A DNA stretch of 64,000 nt from Enterovirga rhinocerotis (GTDB lineage: Bacteria; Pseudomonadota; Alphaproteobacteria; Rhizobiales; Beijerinckiaceae): contig NZ_SNZR01000018.1 in the NCBI RefSeq assembly GCF_004363955.1, forward strand, positions 175,073 through 239,072. The letters are read 5' to 3'. Of the stretch, positions 18,906-27,525 are shown in pieces (within the stretch, counting starts at the first letter, position 1; each line of letters starts with the position of its first letter). The translations under genes were made by a program, and so were the position numbers. The notes under the pieces were generated by a model. The model searched no databases. It worked only from the letters and a program-made list of their open reading frames with translations, and was not told the DNA's origin.

Positions 18906-19940
18906 TTGCCTACCGCGCGCCCGGTCGCGACCGTCACCCTACGCAGCGCAGAGTTCCGCAGGACCCGCGAGGCCGCGTGGCGGACGCTCGACGAGTTGAT
19001 CTCGCGGGTCGAAAGAAAAGGCCTGTCCCATCTCTCCGCCGATGAACTGCAGGAGCTGCCCCTGCTCTACCGGACGGCGGCATCGTCGCTGTCCGTCGCG
19101 CGCTCGATCGCGCTCGACCGCAACCTGATCCTCTACCTGGAAGGGCTGGTCCTGCGCGCCTTCTTCGTAGTCTACGGGCCGCGAACCGGGATCATGGAGG
19201 CCCTCGCCGGCTTCCTGAAGCATGGCTTTCCGGCGGCCGTCCGCAAGGCAGGCTGGCACATCCTCCTGGCGACACTCGCCCTGGCGTCGGGCGTTGCAAT
19301 CGGCTTCATGCTCGTCCTGCCCAACGAGGGGTGGTTCGGCGTGCTCGTGCCCGAGACCCTCGCCGGGGGGCGCGGTCCCGCGAGCACAGCGCAGCAATTG
19401 CTCGATACCGAGATCTTCGCGCCATGGCCGGGAATCGTCGATTCTTTCGTCGTCTTCGCGAACTTCCTGTTCCGGCACAACGCGACGATCGGGATCATGA
19501 CCTTCGGTCTCGGCTTCCTCGCCGGCGTGCCGACGCTGCTGCTGCTCGGCTACCAGGGCATCGTGCTCGGTGCCTTCTTTGCGCTGCACCACAACCGCGG
19601 CCTGCTCTACGACTTCGTCGGATGGGTCTCGATCCATGGCGTCACCGAGATCGGTGCCCTGATCCTGTGCGGAGCCGGCGGCCTCGTCATCGCCGAGAAC
19701 ATCCTCTTCCCCCGGCGCCACGGTCGCCTCGACAGCCTGGCTTTGGCCGGGAAGGCCGCAGCGGGACTGGCGGGCGGCGCTGTGTTGATGCTCTTCGTCG
19801 CCGGGCTGATCGAGGGCGGATTGCGGCAACTCATCGCCTCGACGCCGTGGCGCCTCGTGATCGGTGCCGCGACGGGGATCTTGTGGACGGCCTATTTTCT
19901 CTTACTCGGCAGGCGCGAAGGCCATGGCCCGGCAGCTTGA
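18906..19940 (+). CDS. Stage II sporulation protein M-like membrane protein
   Basis: This 344-residue integral membrane protein is of the SpoIIM/DUF95 family. The N-terminal cytoplasmic part (FRRTREAAWRTLDELISRVERKG and LPLLYRTAASSLSVARS) and about six spans follow the family pattern, including NFLFRHNATIGIMTFGLGFLAGVPTLLLLGYQG and VGWVSIHGVTEIGALILCGAGGLVI. The host need not sporulate; homologues in alphaproteobacteria sit in MoxR/DUF58 clusters like this one. A TTG at 18906 is the only sensible start, since no ATG or GTG lies in frame between the DUF58 stop and the domain. The end overlaps the RDD gene. Confidence 0.88.
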   Translation: MPTARPVATVTLRSAEFRRTREAAWRTLDELISRVERKGLSHLSADELQELPLLYRTAASSLSVARSIALDRNLILYLEGLVLRAFFVVYGPRTGIMEALAGFLKHGFPAAVRKAGWHILLATLALASGVAIGFMLVLPNEGWFGVLVPETLAGGRGPASTAQQLLDTEIFAPWPGIVDSFVVFANFLFRHNATIGIMTFGLGFLAGVPTLLLLGYQGIVLGAFFALHHNRGLLYDFVGWVSIHGVTEIGALILCGAGGLVIAENILFPRRHGRLDSLALAGKAAAGLAGGAVLMLFVAGLIEGGLRQLIASTPWRLVIGAATGILWTAYFLLLGRREGHGPAA

Positions 19941-20829
19941 TCGGATCAACCGCCTGCTCGACGAGAGCACGCGCAACCGGCGCGAGATCACCACACCGGA
20001 AGGCGTGGTGCTGGAGGTCGACATCGCCAATCGCGGCGAGCGGCTAGTCGCCTTCCTCATGGACTTCCTGTTCTGGATGCTCGCGACGGCCCTGCTCTTC
20101 CTGATTCTCTCTCTCACGCTGGTCCACGGCGTCAGCGGATCGGTGACGGTGACGATCGTCCTGTTTCTCTCGTTTCTGCTGCGAAACCTCTACTTCATCC
20201 ATTTCGAGCTCCACAGCCAGGGAGCGACGCCAGGCAAGCGCATCGTCAACCTGAAGGTCGTCGACCGGCATGGCGGCCCGCTGCTGCCGGGTGCCATCGT
20301 CGCTCGCAACCTGACACGAGAGGTCGAGATATTCTTGCCGCTGGGGCTCTTCTTCGCTTTGCCCAAGCTCGACGGGAGCGGGGACTTCTGGGCGGCTGCG
20401 AGCTATCTCGGCTGGGCGGCGGCTCTCTCCGCGTTGCCGTTTTTCAACCGCGATCACCTGCGCGCGGGCGATTTGATCGCGGGCACGATGGTGATCTCCG
20501 TGCCGCGCCGCGCCCTGCTGACCGATCTCGCTGAGGGCGGCAGCCGCTATGTCTTCAGCCGGCGGCAGCTCGAGGCCTACGGTGCCTTCGAATTGCAGGT
20601 CCTGGAGGAACTCCTGCGTCGGCCGCGATCGAAAGAGACGCAGGCGATGCAACAGCAGGTCTGCGACAAGATTTGCCGCAAAATCGCTTGGGCCCAGAAG
20701 GTCGAGCCGGCCGAGGTGCCAACCTTCCTAAAGGCGTTCTACACGGCCGAGCGCGCCCATCTCGAGGGCGAGCAGCAGTTCGGTCGCTATCGCGCGGACA
20801 AGAACGCTACGGCCGCCACCCACACGTGA
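19924..20829 (+). CDS. RDD family membrane protein
   Basis: This 301-residue protein has an RDD domain at about residues 35-185: the first helix (ERLVAFLMDFLFWMLATALLF) with the conserved Arg and Asp, the loop SQGATPGKRIVNLKVVD and a final hydrophobic segment. A soluble C-terminal tail of about 110 residues (SRRQLEAYGAFELQVLEELLRR onward) carries charged helices. The ATG at 19924 lies inside the end of the SpoIIM-like gene, 17 bp overlapping. RDD proteins are proposed transporters. Here the gene ends the MoxR operon; the following gene is convergent. Confidence 0.88.
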   Translation: MARQLDRINRLLDESTRNRREITTPEGVVLEVDIANRGERLVAFLMDFLFWMLATALLFLILSLTLVHGVSGSVTVTIVLFLSFLLRNLYFIHFELHSQGATPGKRIVNLKVVDRHGGPLLPGAIVARNLTREVEIFLPLGLFFALPKLDGSGDFWAAASYLGWAAALSALPFFNRDHLRAGDLIAGTMVISVPRRALLTDLAEGGSRYVFSRRQLEAYGAFELQVLEELLRRPRSKETQAMQQQVCDKICRKIAWAQKVEPAEVPTFLKAFYTAERAHLEGEQQFGRYRADKNATAATHT

Positions 20830-20858
20830 CGCTCCGCAGAAGGCGGACCATTCACGCT

Positions 20859-21602
20859 TCAATCGAAGACATTTGCCAGCGTGTCGAGATGGATGCCTTC
20901 CTTGGCCACTCGCAGATCGTAATAGATGACTGCGGACAGCACGGCCCCAAAAGCCGTCGAGACGACCTGCCAGAGAAATCCAAGAACCTGCCCAAACACG
21001 CCGTGGCCCGCAGCTTTCTGCAGAACAAAACCGCCTGCCATCGTGATCACGACGACGAGCAAGAACAGACCGAAGATCTGCCAGCGATGTCCCTTCGTTA
21101 GGGCAACGCTGCGGCGAAGGCTCGCCATCACGCCTTTCTTCTCGATCACGCAGGCGGGAATGGCGACGTATAGCATGCAGCCGATGATGATGCCCGGCAC
21201 GATGAAGAGGAGGAAGCCAAGACCGACAGCGAGGCCGATCAAGAGGCCGACACCGATGACGGGGGCAACGCGCGCCAGCCCTAGCCGAAGAGACTGGCCG
21301 ATCGTGAACGGCTGGCCCCGCATCTCCTGAAATGCGCCATAGAGTGTCGTTGCTTGCGCCGCGGTTTGCAGGACGACGGTGGCGATCATCGTCAGCACGC
21401 TGAATACGATCAAACCCCGACCGAACGCCTCGCCCGAGACCACTCCAAGGATTAGGAGCAGCAGCGGCGCCATCGGGAGAAGCGACAGCAGGACGAACTT
21501 GCCAAAGCGGCGGCCGAGAACCGCAAACGCCTTGCTGATCACCGGCCCGACCTGAAACTGTCCCGGCGCCGCAGCGCCATCGCCCAACGAATAGTCGCCC
21601 AT
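20859..21602 (-). CDS. Multi-pass membrane protein, GDPD membrane-domain-like
   Basis: This 247-residue protein has about five to six spans and resembles the membrane domain often found in glycerophosphodiester phosphodiesterases (DUF975/YciC-like). Landmarks are VGPVISKAFAVLGRRFGKF at the start, LLFIVPGIIIGCMLYVAIPACVIEKKGVMASLRRSVALTKGHRWQIFGL in the middle, and VIYYDLRVAKEGIHLD at the end. The ATG at 21602 is preferred; the frame is open 48 bp further but without family-like sequence. It is convergent with the RDD gene with a 29 bp gap. The function of this family is unknown. Confidence 0.85.
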   Translation of the reverse strand: MGDYSLGDGAAAPGQFQVGPVISKAFAVLGRRFGKFVLLSLLPMAPLLLLILGVVSGEAFGRGLIVFSVLTMIATVVLQTAAQATTLYGAFQEMRGQPFTIGQSLRLGLARVAPVIGVGLLIGLAVGLGFLLFIVPGIIIGCMLYVAIPACVIEKKGVMASLRRSVALTKGHRWQIFGLFLLVVVITMAGGFVLQKAAGHGVFGQVLGFLWQVVSTAFGAVLSAVIYYDLRVAKEGIHLDTLANVFD

Positions 21603-21953
21603 CAGTTCCCCCGTCGATGGAACACTCGCACGGCGCGCGACGCCGAACAACCGCCTTCCGCCGCCAACGGAACCTTACGCCGACCAGACGCTGCGTAGTC
21701 AGCGGTTTGGGGGATGGGACCTGAAGCCTGAACTTTAAGCGGCGCTTCTACGCTCGTACCGACGCGCTCGACCCCGAGCAGACGCTGATCGCTCTCGAAC
21801 TCCAAATCGTGCCAAAATGCACCAATGTGACGGCAGGTCGATCCATATTCTTCAATGTATCTCTGCTTGACAGTTATGCCCAGCAAGGCGTTGTGCTCCG
21901 ATTCGACTTCGTTGACCGCACGCATCCCACGCTTTTGTCTCGTATCTCGCGCC
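21603..21953. other. Spacer at left edge of accessory region
   Basis: About 350 bp hold no gene I can support. A minus-strand frame covering 21602-21925 has unusual, non-GC-shadow content (VESEHNALLGITVKQRYIEEYG), which could be a remnant of a mobile gene, but I cannot assign it. The base composition is more AT-rich than the flanking operon. Confidence 0.4.
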
Positions 21954-22335
21954 TTAAACTGCGCGCGAAGCGTGCTTCGGAGTACGAAATCCCTTAATCA
22001 GCTCGGGAAGCAGCTCGTCGACGACGCTGCCGAAGGTCGTTGCGGCCTTGATCGTCGCGATTCGCGGCTGCCGGCGATCAGCGATTGGGTTGCCACCCTC
22101 CGCAAGGATCTTTCGGGCCTCATCCCGCCGGCGACGCGCATCGGCCAGGGATACGGAGCCACGGCCGCCGAGGCCCATCTCCCGCTGCTTCCCTCCATGC
22201 CGGAAGATGAACATCCAGCGGCGAGCCCCGCTCGGGTCGATCAACAGGATAGAAGCCGCCGCCGTCAGAGAACCGTCCTGGTCCCTTCAGCGTTTCGACC
22301 GCGCGAGCGCTCAGCTTGTCGATGGACCGGTCCAT
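21954..22335 (-). pseudogene. Tyrosine integrase N-terminal fragment with frameshift
   Basis: On the minus strand, an ATG at 22335 begins IDKLSARAVETLKGPGRFSDGGGFY, the start of a phage integrase with an N-terminal DUF4102 arm-binding domain. The frame breaks after GGGFY. The next part, IDPSGARRWMFIFRHGGKQREMGLGG, then VSLADARRRRDEARKILAEGGNP, continues in another frame from about 22243. The reading stops near 21954 after LLPELIKGF, before any catalytic residue. So the gene has a frameshift and has lost its catalytic domain. It points toward or away from no visible tRNA gene. Confidence 0.8.
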
Positions 22336-22516
22336 GTCTCCGACCAACCCCAAGCATTTACCCCAGCAGGTAGCCTGGATTGTAACGGACGCAGTCGGAC
22401 GTCAGCAACCGAGGAATGGCGCTAAAGCGCTGAGAAAGCGGGCTTTATGGACGTCACTAGAGTTCGGTGGACTGGATTTTGGCGGTGGAGCCAGTCCCGC
22501 CGAACCGGTCTCGGGC

Positions 22517-22560
22517 GGGCGTTTTCCCATTTCTTATGGGTATCTGATGGGAAAACGGCC
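22517..22560. repeat. Inverted repeat with 14-nt arms
   Basis: GGGCGTTTTCCCAT (22517-22530) pairs with ATGGGAAAACGGCC (22547-22560) with one mismatch around a 16-nt loop. Within the loop, ATGGG at 22536-22540 can compete for the same CCCAT, forming a smaller alternative hairpin. The paired alternatives resemble a switchable RNA structure or an operator, but no function is shown. Confidence 0.5.
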
Positions 22561-22729
22561 GACTGAGCGCTCAAATCCAAAGCAGGAAGACGTTTTTTTC
22601 TCATCATAACAATAACTTATCTGAGACGTGGCCGAAAAGTTAACTGGGAAAGAACTGCTGCTTTGATGGGAACGATCTCCTTCCTATGCTGGGCAATGAA
22701 GCCGGAGACATTTTGCCGACCTGCAATTG

Positions 22730-22755
22730 ACTCGATACGCCGCTGCGTATCGAGT
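22730..22755. repeat. Perfect 11-bp inverted repeat
   Basis: ACTCGATACGC (22730-22740) and GCGTATCGAGT (22745-22755) are perfectly complementary with a 4-nt loop. It lies about 290 bp before the DUF5681 gene. It could be a regulator site, a recombination site or a terminator for leftward transcripts; no T-run is present on either side. Confidence 0.55.
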
Positions 22756-23045
22756 TGCGCGAGAGCACGTTTGCAGGGAGCTTGATCAGCGAACCGATAG
22801 GTCCGCTAGCTGGGTCGCCAGGAGTTAAATCGGGCATTCGTGGTTCGCGCTGCATCGCGCTTCGTCTGCTTCAACGACGCGGACGCAAGGTGAGCAAATA
22901 CGGCTCCAGGGTTCGCGTCTTTGATCCCGTGGGATCGCGCAACTTTACGTTTGACGCGGCCGCGATACCCGGGATATGTCTCCCGTCATAAGGAGCCCGC
23001 CCTCAGCTGCCCTCGCAAGTGCGAGGGTTCAGATTCGGGTTTCCT

Positions 23046-23732
23046 ATGTCTAGCAAAAAGAAATTCGACGACCGGTCTCGGAACGAAACCGCAGAGGCGG
23101 AGCGTCGGGGTCCACCGCAAGCGCCCCTGTTCCCCATCGATTTTTTGGGTGGAAAGCGCGCCGCTGCCGAAGACGGCCATGCCGATCGGCCGGGCAACGA
23201 GGGGCCCCGCTCTGCCCTTTACGACGACGGTCCGGCCGGACGGGTCGGTCTCTTTCCCGAATTGCGGGAGCCTGCCGGCGATATGCCCGAGTTGCGCGCG
23301 CCTGGGCCGAACTCCGACGCAACTGGTCCGAGCGAGGCCGTTCCTCCTCTCCCTGCCGAATACAAGGTTGGCAAGAACCGGCCTCCGCTTCACACGCGAT
23401 TCAAGAAGGGACAAGTTGCCAACCCGCGCGGTCGCGCCGCAGGCTCGAGAAACATTGCCGCGGCGCTGAAGAAAGAACTCAAACAAAGGGTCAAGGTCGT
23501 CGAGGGCGGCCGCCGAAAGACCTTGGCGAAGGAGGAGTTGATCGTCAAAAAGCTCGTCAATAGAGCTATGGAAGGCGATCGCAAGTCAATTGAGATAGTT
23601 CTGACGCTTAGCCGCCAGGTTGACGATACCGGAGCTAAAGCAGATGAATTAAGTTTGTCACAAGATGATGCTCTTGCTCTCGAATCCTACCTTAAATCCA
23701 TGCCTGCTCGGGAGGTCGACGATGAGGGCTGA
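23046..23732 (+). CDS. DUF5681 protein, putative small-terminase partner
   Basis: This 228-residue protein has a disordered N-terminal half and a DUF5681 domain at about residues 105-180: YKVGKNRPPLHTRFKKGQVANPRGRAAGS, then KKLVNRAMEGDRKSIEIVL. DUF5681 genes regularly precede terminase large subunits in alphaproteobacterial prophage-like loci, so a DNA-recognition role in packaging is likely but unproven. The ATG at 23046 is the first reasonable start. The end overlaps the terminase gene by 11 bp. The codon use is less GC-rich than in the flanking chromosome, in line with phage origin. Confidence 0.82.
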   Translation: MSSKKKFDDRSRNETAEAERRGPPQAPLFPIDFLGGKRAAAEDGHADRPGNEGPRSALYDDGPAGRVGLFPELREPAGDMPELRAPGPNSDATGPSEAVPPLPAEYKVGKNRPPLHTRFKKGQVANPRGRAAGSRNIAAALKKELKQRVKVVEGGRRKTLAKEELIVKKLVNRAMEGDRKSIEIVLTLSRQVDDTGAKADELSLSQDDALALESYLKSMPAREVDDEG

Positions 23733-25143
23733 CGCGAGGGTTTTCAGGGCGCTGCTACGGTCCGATTTCCCCTTTTTCCTTCATCGCGCCTTCAAGCAGT
23801 TGGACGGCGGCGCCGAATTGCATTTCGGGTGGCATCTGCGGGTGCTTTGCCACGTTCTGGAGGAGGTAAGACTTGGCCGGATTACTCGACTCATTATCAA
23901 TCTGCCGCCGCGCCACCTGAAATCAATCTCTGCCTCGGTCGCGTTCCCGGCGTTCTGCCTAGGTCTCGATCCGTCCATGCGGTTCATTTGTGTGAGCTAT
24001 GGCCAGGAGTTGGCGAACAAGCATTCTCGTGACTTCCAGCGAGTTGTACTGTCGGATTGGTATCGGTCCGCCTTTGGCAAGATCCTGGGCGGCAAGCAAT
24101 CCGTGGAGGAATTCGAGACGATCGGCGGAGGGTCGAGGCTCGCCACCTCGGTGGGTGGCGTCCTCACGGGCCGTGGTGCCGATATCATTATTATCGACGA
24201 TCCACAGAAGCCCAATGATACTCTCTCTGACGCACAGCGATACGTGACGAATAACTGGTTTGACAACACTCTTTTCAGTCGTTTGAATGACAAGAAAAAT
24301 GGCGCAATCATTATCGTCATGCAGCGCCTCCACGAGGACGATCTCACGGGTCGAGTCCTAGAACGCGAAGGCTGGACCTGTCTGCGCTTCCCGGCCATCG
24401 CCGAAGCCGATGAGATGTTCGAGGTCGCCACCCTTCGCGGTCCCCAAACTTTCCGGCGGCGGGTCGGCGAAGCATTGGACCCCGTTCGCGAGCCGCTCTC
24501 GGTGCTTGAGACCATCCGGCAGACGATCGGGGACTACAACTTCGCGGGCCAATATCAGCAGTCTCCGGTCCCTGCCTCGGGCGGGATGGTCAAGAGGGCA
24601 TGGTTCCGCACCTACCGGCCGGCCGAGCTGCCGCAGTATCTCGAGATCGTCCAGAGCTGGGATACGGCGAGCAAGGTGGGCGAGCTCAACGATTACAGTG
24701 TCTGCACGACCTGGGGCATCGCGGGGAACAAGGCCTACCTGATCCATGTGCATCGGGCCCGGCATGAGTACCCCTCCTTGAAGCGGGCCGTCCGCGAGCA
24801 GCAGCAAATCCACCGCGCGAGCGTCGTCCTGATCGAGGACAAGTCCTCGGGCATCCAGCTCGCCCAGGAACTCATCCACGAGGGCCTCTATGCCGTGCAG
24901 CGATACCGCTCGCAGCTCGGCAAGACGGAACGGATGCATGCTCAGACGGCGATGATCGAGAACGGCCTCGTTCTGGTGCCGGAATCGGAGCCCTGGCTCG
25001 ACGCCTACCTCGACGAGCTGACCCTATTCCCACACGGAAAGCATGACGATCAGGTCGATTCGACCTCGCAGTTCCTCGAATGGCTGAAGCAGCGATCCAT
25101 GACGCCGAGGGCGATGTTCGGATCCTACGGCTCCCCCTTCTGA
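23722..25143 (+). CDS. terL: Phage terminase large subunit
   Basis: This 473-residue protein is a terminase large subunit, the motor and nuclease that packages phage DNA. The N-terminal ATPase has a Walker-A-like PPRHLKS at residues 62-68 and Walker B IIIIDDP near 155-161. The C-terminal RNase-H-like nuclease has its acidic residues in SWDTASK, LIEDKSSG and HDDQVDST. The ATG at 23722 overlaps the DUF5681 gene. All motifs are intact, so the enzyme may be functional. No portal, capsid or tail genes follow; instead a methylase gene starts 28 bp downstream. It is therefore an orphan terminase or the start of a cut-down prophage. Confidence 0.93.
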   Translation: MRADARVFRALLRSDFPFFLHRAFKQLDGGAELHFGWHLRVLCHVLEEVRLGRITRLIINLPPRHLKSISASVAFPAFCLGLDPSMRFICVSYGQELANKHSRDFQRVVLSDWYRSAFGKILGGKQSVEEFETIGGGSRLATSVGGVLTGRGADIIIIDDPQKPNDTLSDAQRYVTNNWFDNTLFSRLNDKKNGAIIIVMQRLHEDDLTGRVLEREGWTCLRFPAIAEADEMFEVATLRGPQTFRRRVGEALDPVREPLSVLETIRQTIGDYNFAGQYQQSPVPASGGMVKRAWFRTYRPAELPQYLEIVQSWDTASKVGELNDYSVCTTWGIAGNKAYLIHVHRARHEYPSLKRAVREQQQIHRASVVLIEDKSSGIQLAQELIHEGLYAVQRYRSQLGKTERMHAQTAMIENGLVLVPESEPWLDAYLDELTLFPHGKHDDQVDSTSQFLEWLKQRSMTPRAMFGSYGSPF

Positions 25144-25171
25144 TCTGTGGCGAAGTTCAAAGGAGGCTTCG

Positions 25172-26554
25172 ATGCACAACAGCGATCATTGCCAGAATGC
25201 CTTCCGAGGGGCTCTGCGGGCCAAGAGCCGAGGCCGTCGTGATGCGCTCGCCCGGTCGGCCTCGGCCGAGCGCACGGTGCGGCGGCGCAATGACCTTCTT
25301 CCAAAGCTTGACCTCGTCGAGCGTGAGATCGGCACTTTGCGGCCTCCGGCACGCAACGTGCGCAAGGTCGATCCCGGCCATGTGCGCGAGGTCGCGAACT
25401 CGATCGAGACGCTGGGCTTCTGTGCGCCGATCCTGATCGATGCGGACGGTATCGTGATCGACGGCCTCGTCCGGCTCGAAGGCGCGAAGCTCGCCGGTCT
25501 CACCCGCGTCCCCTGCGTGCTCGTCGGGCACCTCACGAAGAGCGAACTCCGGACGCTCCGCCTCGCCTTGAACCGCCTGCAGGAGAAGGGCGCCTGGGAT
25601 CTCGGCGAGCTGAAGATCGAACTCGAGGAACTGATCCTCGACGATGCGCCGATCGAGATCGCGGGCTTCAGCGCGATCGAGATCGACCAGATCAGGCTCG
25701 ACGAGGTCGAGGAGAGCGTCGAGCAGGGACCGGTCGAGCCGGACGCCGCGGCCGAGCCGATCGCAAGGACGGGCGATGTGTTCGATCTCGGCCCGCATCG
25801 GATCGCTTGCGGCGACGCGCGGGACGGGGACCTTTTGGCCCGTCTCCTCGGCGGCGAAGAGGCCCGACTCGTCCTGACGGACGTTCCCTACAACGTGCCG
25901 ATCAAGGGGCATGTGACGGGAGGCGATCACCGCGAGTTCCCGATGGCACGCGGTGAGATGACGCCGGACGTCTTCGAGGCCTTCAACGCAGACTGGATGC
26001 GGGCCGCCAGGGCGCATCTCGCCGAGGGCGGGGTGCTCGGCACCTTCATCGACTGGCGCGGCTATCCGACGGTCGATCGCGCGGCAACGAGCTGCGGTCT
26101 CGCTCCCCTCAACCTGGTCGTCTGGTCGAAGACCAATGCCGGCATGGGAAGTCTCTACCGGAGCGGGCATGAACTCCTCCCGCTCTACAAGAAGGGCACG
26201 GCATCGCATGTGAACAATGTCGAGCTCGGCCGGCATGGACGCTGGCGTTCGAACGTCTGGACCTATCCGGGCGCCTCCTCGATCGGCTCGGATGCCCGCA
26301 AGGGCCTGACCTCGCATCCGACCGTCAAGCCGACGGCGATGCTGGAGGATGCGCTTCTCGATCTCACCCACCGCGGCGAGATCGTGCTCGATCCCTTCCT
26401 CGGCTCGGGCTCGACGTTGATCGCGGCTGAGAAGGCCGGCCGGATCTGCCGCGGCATCGAGCTCGATCCGCTCTATGTCGATGTCGTCATCCGCCGCTAC
26501 GAAGCGATGACGGGGACGCAGGCGGTCCGGATCGAGGCGCCGCCCGAAGCCTGA
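25172..26554 (+). CDS. DNA methyltransferase with N-terminal ParB-like domain
   Basis: This 460-residue protein has a ParB-like nuclease domain at about residues 50-140 (VREVANSIETLGFCAPILID, then DGLVRLEGAKLAG) and an N6-adenine/N4-cytosine methylase domain at 200-450. Motif IV reads DVPY (237-240) instead of the usual DPPY; motif I FLGSGSTLIAAE lies near the C-terminus, giving a beta-type order. The architecture is common in alphaproteobacterial prophages, where it protects DNA. The last 116 bp (from 26439) recur with four mismatches at 31632, marking one end of the duplication described below. There is no restriction enzyme gene next to it. Confidence 0.9.
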   Translation: MHNSDHCQNAFRGALRAKSRGRRDALARSASAERTVRRRNDLLPKLDLVEREIGTLRPPARNVRKVDPGHVREVANSIETLGFCAPILIDADGIVIDGLVRLEGAKLAGLTRVPCVLVGHLTKSELRTLRLALNRLQEKGAWDLGELKIELEELILDDAPIEIAGFSAIEIDQIRLDEVEESVEQGPVEPDAAAEPIARTGDVFDLGPHRIACGDARDGDLLARLLGGEEARLVLTDVPYNVPIKGHVTGGDHREFPMARGEMTPDVFEAFNADWMRAARAHLAEGGVLGTFIDWRGYPTVDRAATSCGLAPLNLVVWSKTNAGMGSLYRSGHELLPLYKKGTASHVNNVELGRHGRWRSNVWTYPGASSIGSDARKGLTSHPTVKPTAMLEDALLDLTHRGEIVLDPFLGSGSTLIAAEKAGRICRGIELDPLYVDVVIRRYEAMTGTQAVRIEAPPEA

Positions 26555-26742
26555 GGCGGTCTCGTCAGGCGTCGGTACTCGTGACGGCCTGAGCGCTGCC
26601 GGTCCCGCTGTCAGGCCTTGCCATGAGGAGGATGCGGTTCGCATCGACGATGCGGGCCTCGACGCTCTCGCCCTTGTGGAAATGGGCCTGGAACCAGTGC
26701 GCGATGGCGCTGTTGCGGCCGACGACCCTGACGGCCCCGGTC
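26439..26742. repeat. Direct repeat copy 1, left flank of the 4.9 kb insert
   Basis: This sequence, spanning the methylase 3-prime end and the end of a GIY-YIG gene, matches 31632-31934. Over the methylase part there are four mismatches in 116 bp; the intergenic part has small indels; the last 120 bp differ at about five positions. The homology stops sharply at both ends. Copy 1 has the intact methylase and a truncated GIY-YIG gene, copy 2 the reverse. Confidence 0.9.
26565..26742 (-). pseudogene. GIY-YIG protein, C-terminal fragment
   Basis: About 58 codons on the minus strand match the C-terminus of the intact GIY-YIG gene at 31757-32701, ending in QAVTSTDA before the stop at 26565-26567. 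The shared parts are HWFQAHF, GESVEARIVDANRILLMARPD and the intervening residues. Upstream of 26742 the similarity ends abruptly and the DNA belongs to the gltS pseudogene. The fragment carries none of the nuclease domain. Confidence 0.85.
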
Positions 26743-26757
26743 GGGTCCTCTGGGCCA

Positions 26758-27301
26758 TGCTGGCGATCAATGTCTCGCTCATCGTTGGGTTCGGCATCAG
26801 CCGACTGATCGCGCTCAGCGGCCTGACCGTTCCGACCTTCGTGAGCTGCCTGATCGCCGGCATTCTGATCCGGAACCTGATGCCGTACACGGTCGGCGCC
26901 ACCGTCCGGCGGATCTGGCCGCGCGTCGAGGACGGTCTCGCGCTGGTCATGGACCTCGCGCTCGGAATCTCCTCACCATGGCGCTGATGGGCCTGCAGCT
27001 CTGGCAACTGCACGGCGCGTTCGTCTTCATCGCCGTCGTCCTGACCGTCCAGATCGTGCTGACGATCGCCTATACGGTCGTGCTCGTCTTCCGCCTGATG
27101 GGGCGTGACTACGAAGCCGCCGTCATCTGCGCCGGCTTCGGCGGCATCACGCTCGGCTCGACAGCGACCGCCATCGCCAACATGACGGCGGTCGCGCAGC
27201 AGCACGGCTGGGCGCACCGGGCCTTCATCATCGTCCCGCTCGTCCGCGGTTTCTTCATCGACATCGTCAACGCGCTCATCATCTCGGCCTTCGTCGGCTG
27301 A
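26758..27301 (+). pseudogene. Sodium/glutamate symporter (GltS) C-terminal fragment, frameshifted
   Basis: Two overlapping frames together read as the C-terminal third of a GltS-type transporter. The first gives MLAINVSLIVGFGISRLIALSGLTVPTFVSCLIAGILIRNL and ends near DLALGISSPW (about 26985). The second starts at about 26978 and gives MALMGLQLWQLHGAFVF, then GFGGITLGSTATAIANMTAV and RGFFIDIVNALIISAFVG before the stop at 27301. One frameshift near 26975-26985 and the missing N-terminal two-thirds make it a pseudogene. Its left edge coincides with the end of direct repeat 1, so the insertion event cut it. Confidence 0.85.
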
Positions 27302-27351
27302 CCAACCCGCCGGAGGACGACGGTCGGCGCTCCGGTTTGCTCCGAGGTCGG

Positions 27352-27377
27352 GATCGCACCGAGACGGCGGTGCGATC
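27352..27377 (+). terminator. Stem-loop downstream of the gltS fragment
   Basis: GATCGCACCG (27352-27361) and CGGTGCGATC (27368-27377) form a perfect 10-bp stem with a 6-nt loop, 50 bp after the gltS stop, followed by TCTTACG. The position and GC-rich stem suit an intrinsic terminator of the former gltS gene, though the T-run is weak. Confidence 0.55.
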
Positions 27378-27525
27378 TCTTACGACCAAACTTGCCGGCG
27401 CGCGACCGCCGATAGGGGAGGCCCTCGCCTCCCGAGCCTCCGCCGGGATCGCCTCTTCTTCTCGAATGACCACGCCCTGCACGTGCTCGCCACACGACAG
27501 GCCCTTTTTGCTGCGGTCGTGGGCT

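Larger units (their letters stand above)
22354..23045. other. Non-coding stretch with two inverted repeats
   Basis: About 690 bp before the DUF5681 gene show no recognisable protein and a lower GC content than the genome. The stretch contains two clear inverted repeats, listed separately. It probably carries the promoter of the terminase pair and debris of the element to which the integrase belonged. Confidence 0.5.

Noticed and set aside
21602..21925. Minus-strand frame of 107 codons as a gene
   Set aside because: It overlaps the start of the membrane protein gene and has no recognised family; only noted as possible mobile debris.
25157..27217. Minus-strand open frame of 686 codons opposite the methylase
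   Set aside because: Same reason; only its part at 26565-26742 is real, as the GIY-YIG fragment, and that part is read in a different frame from the shadow.
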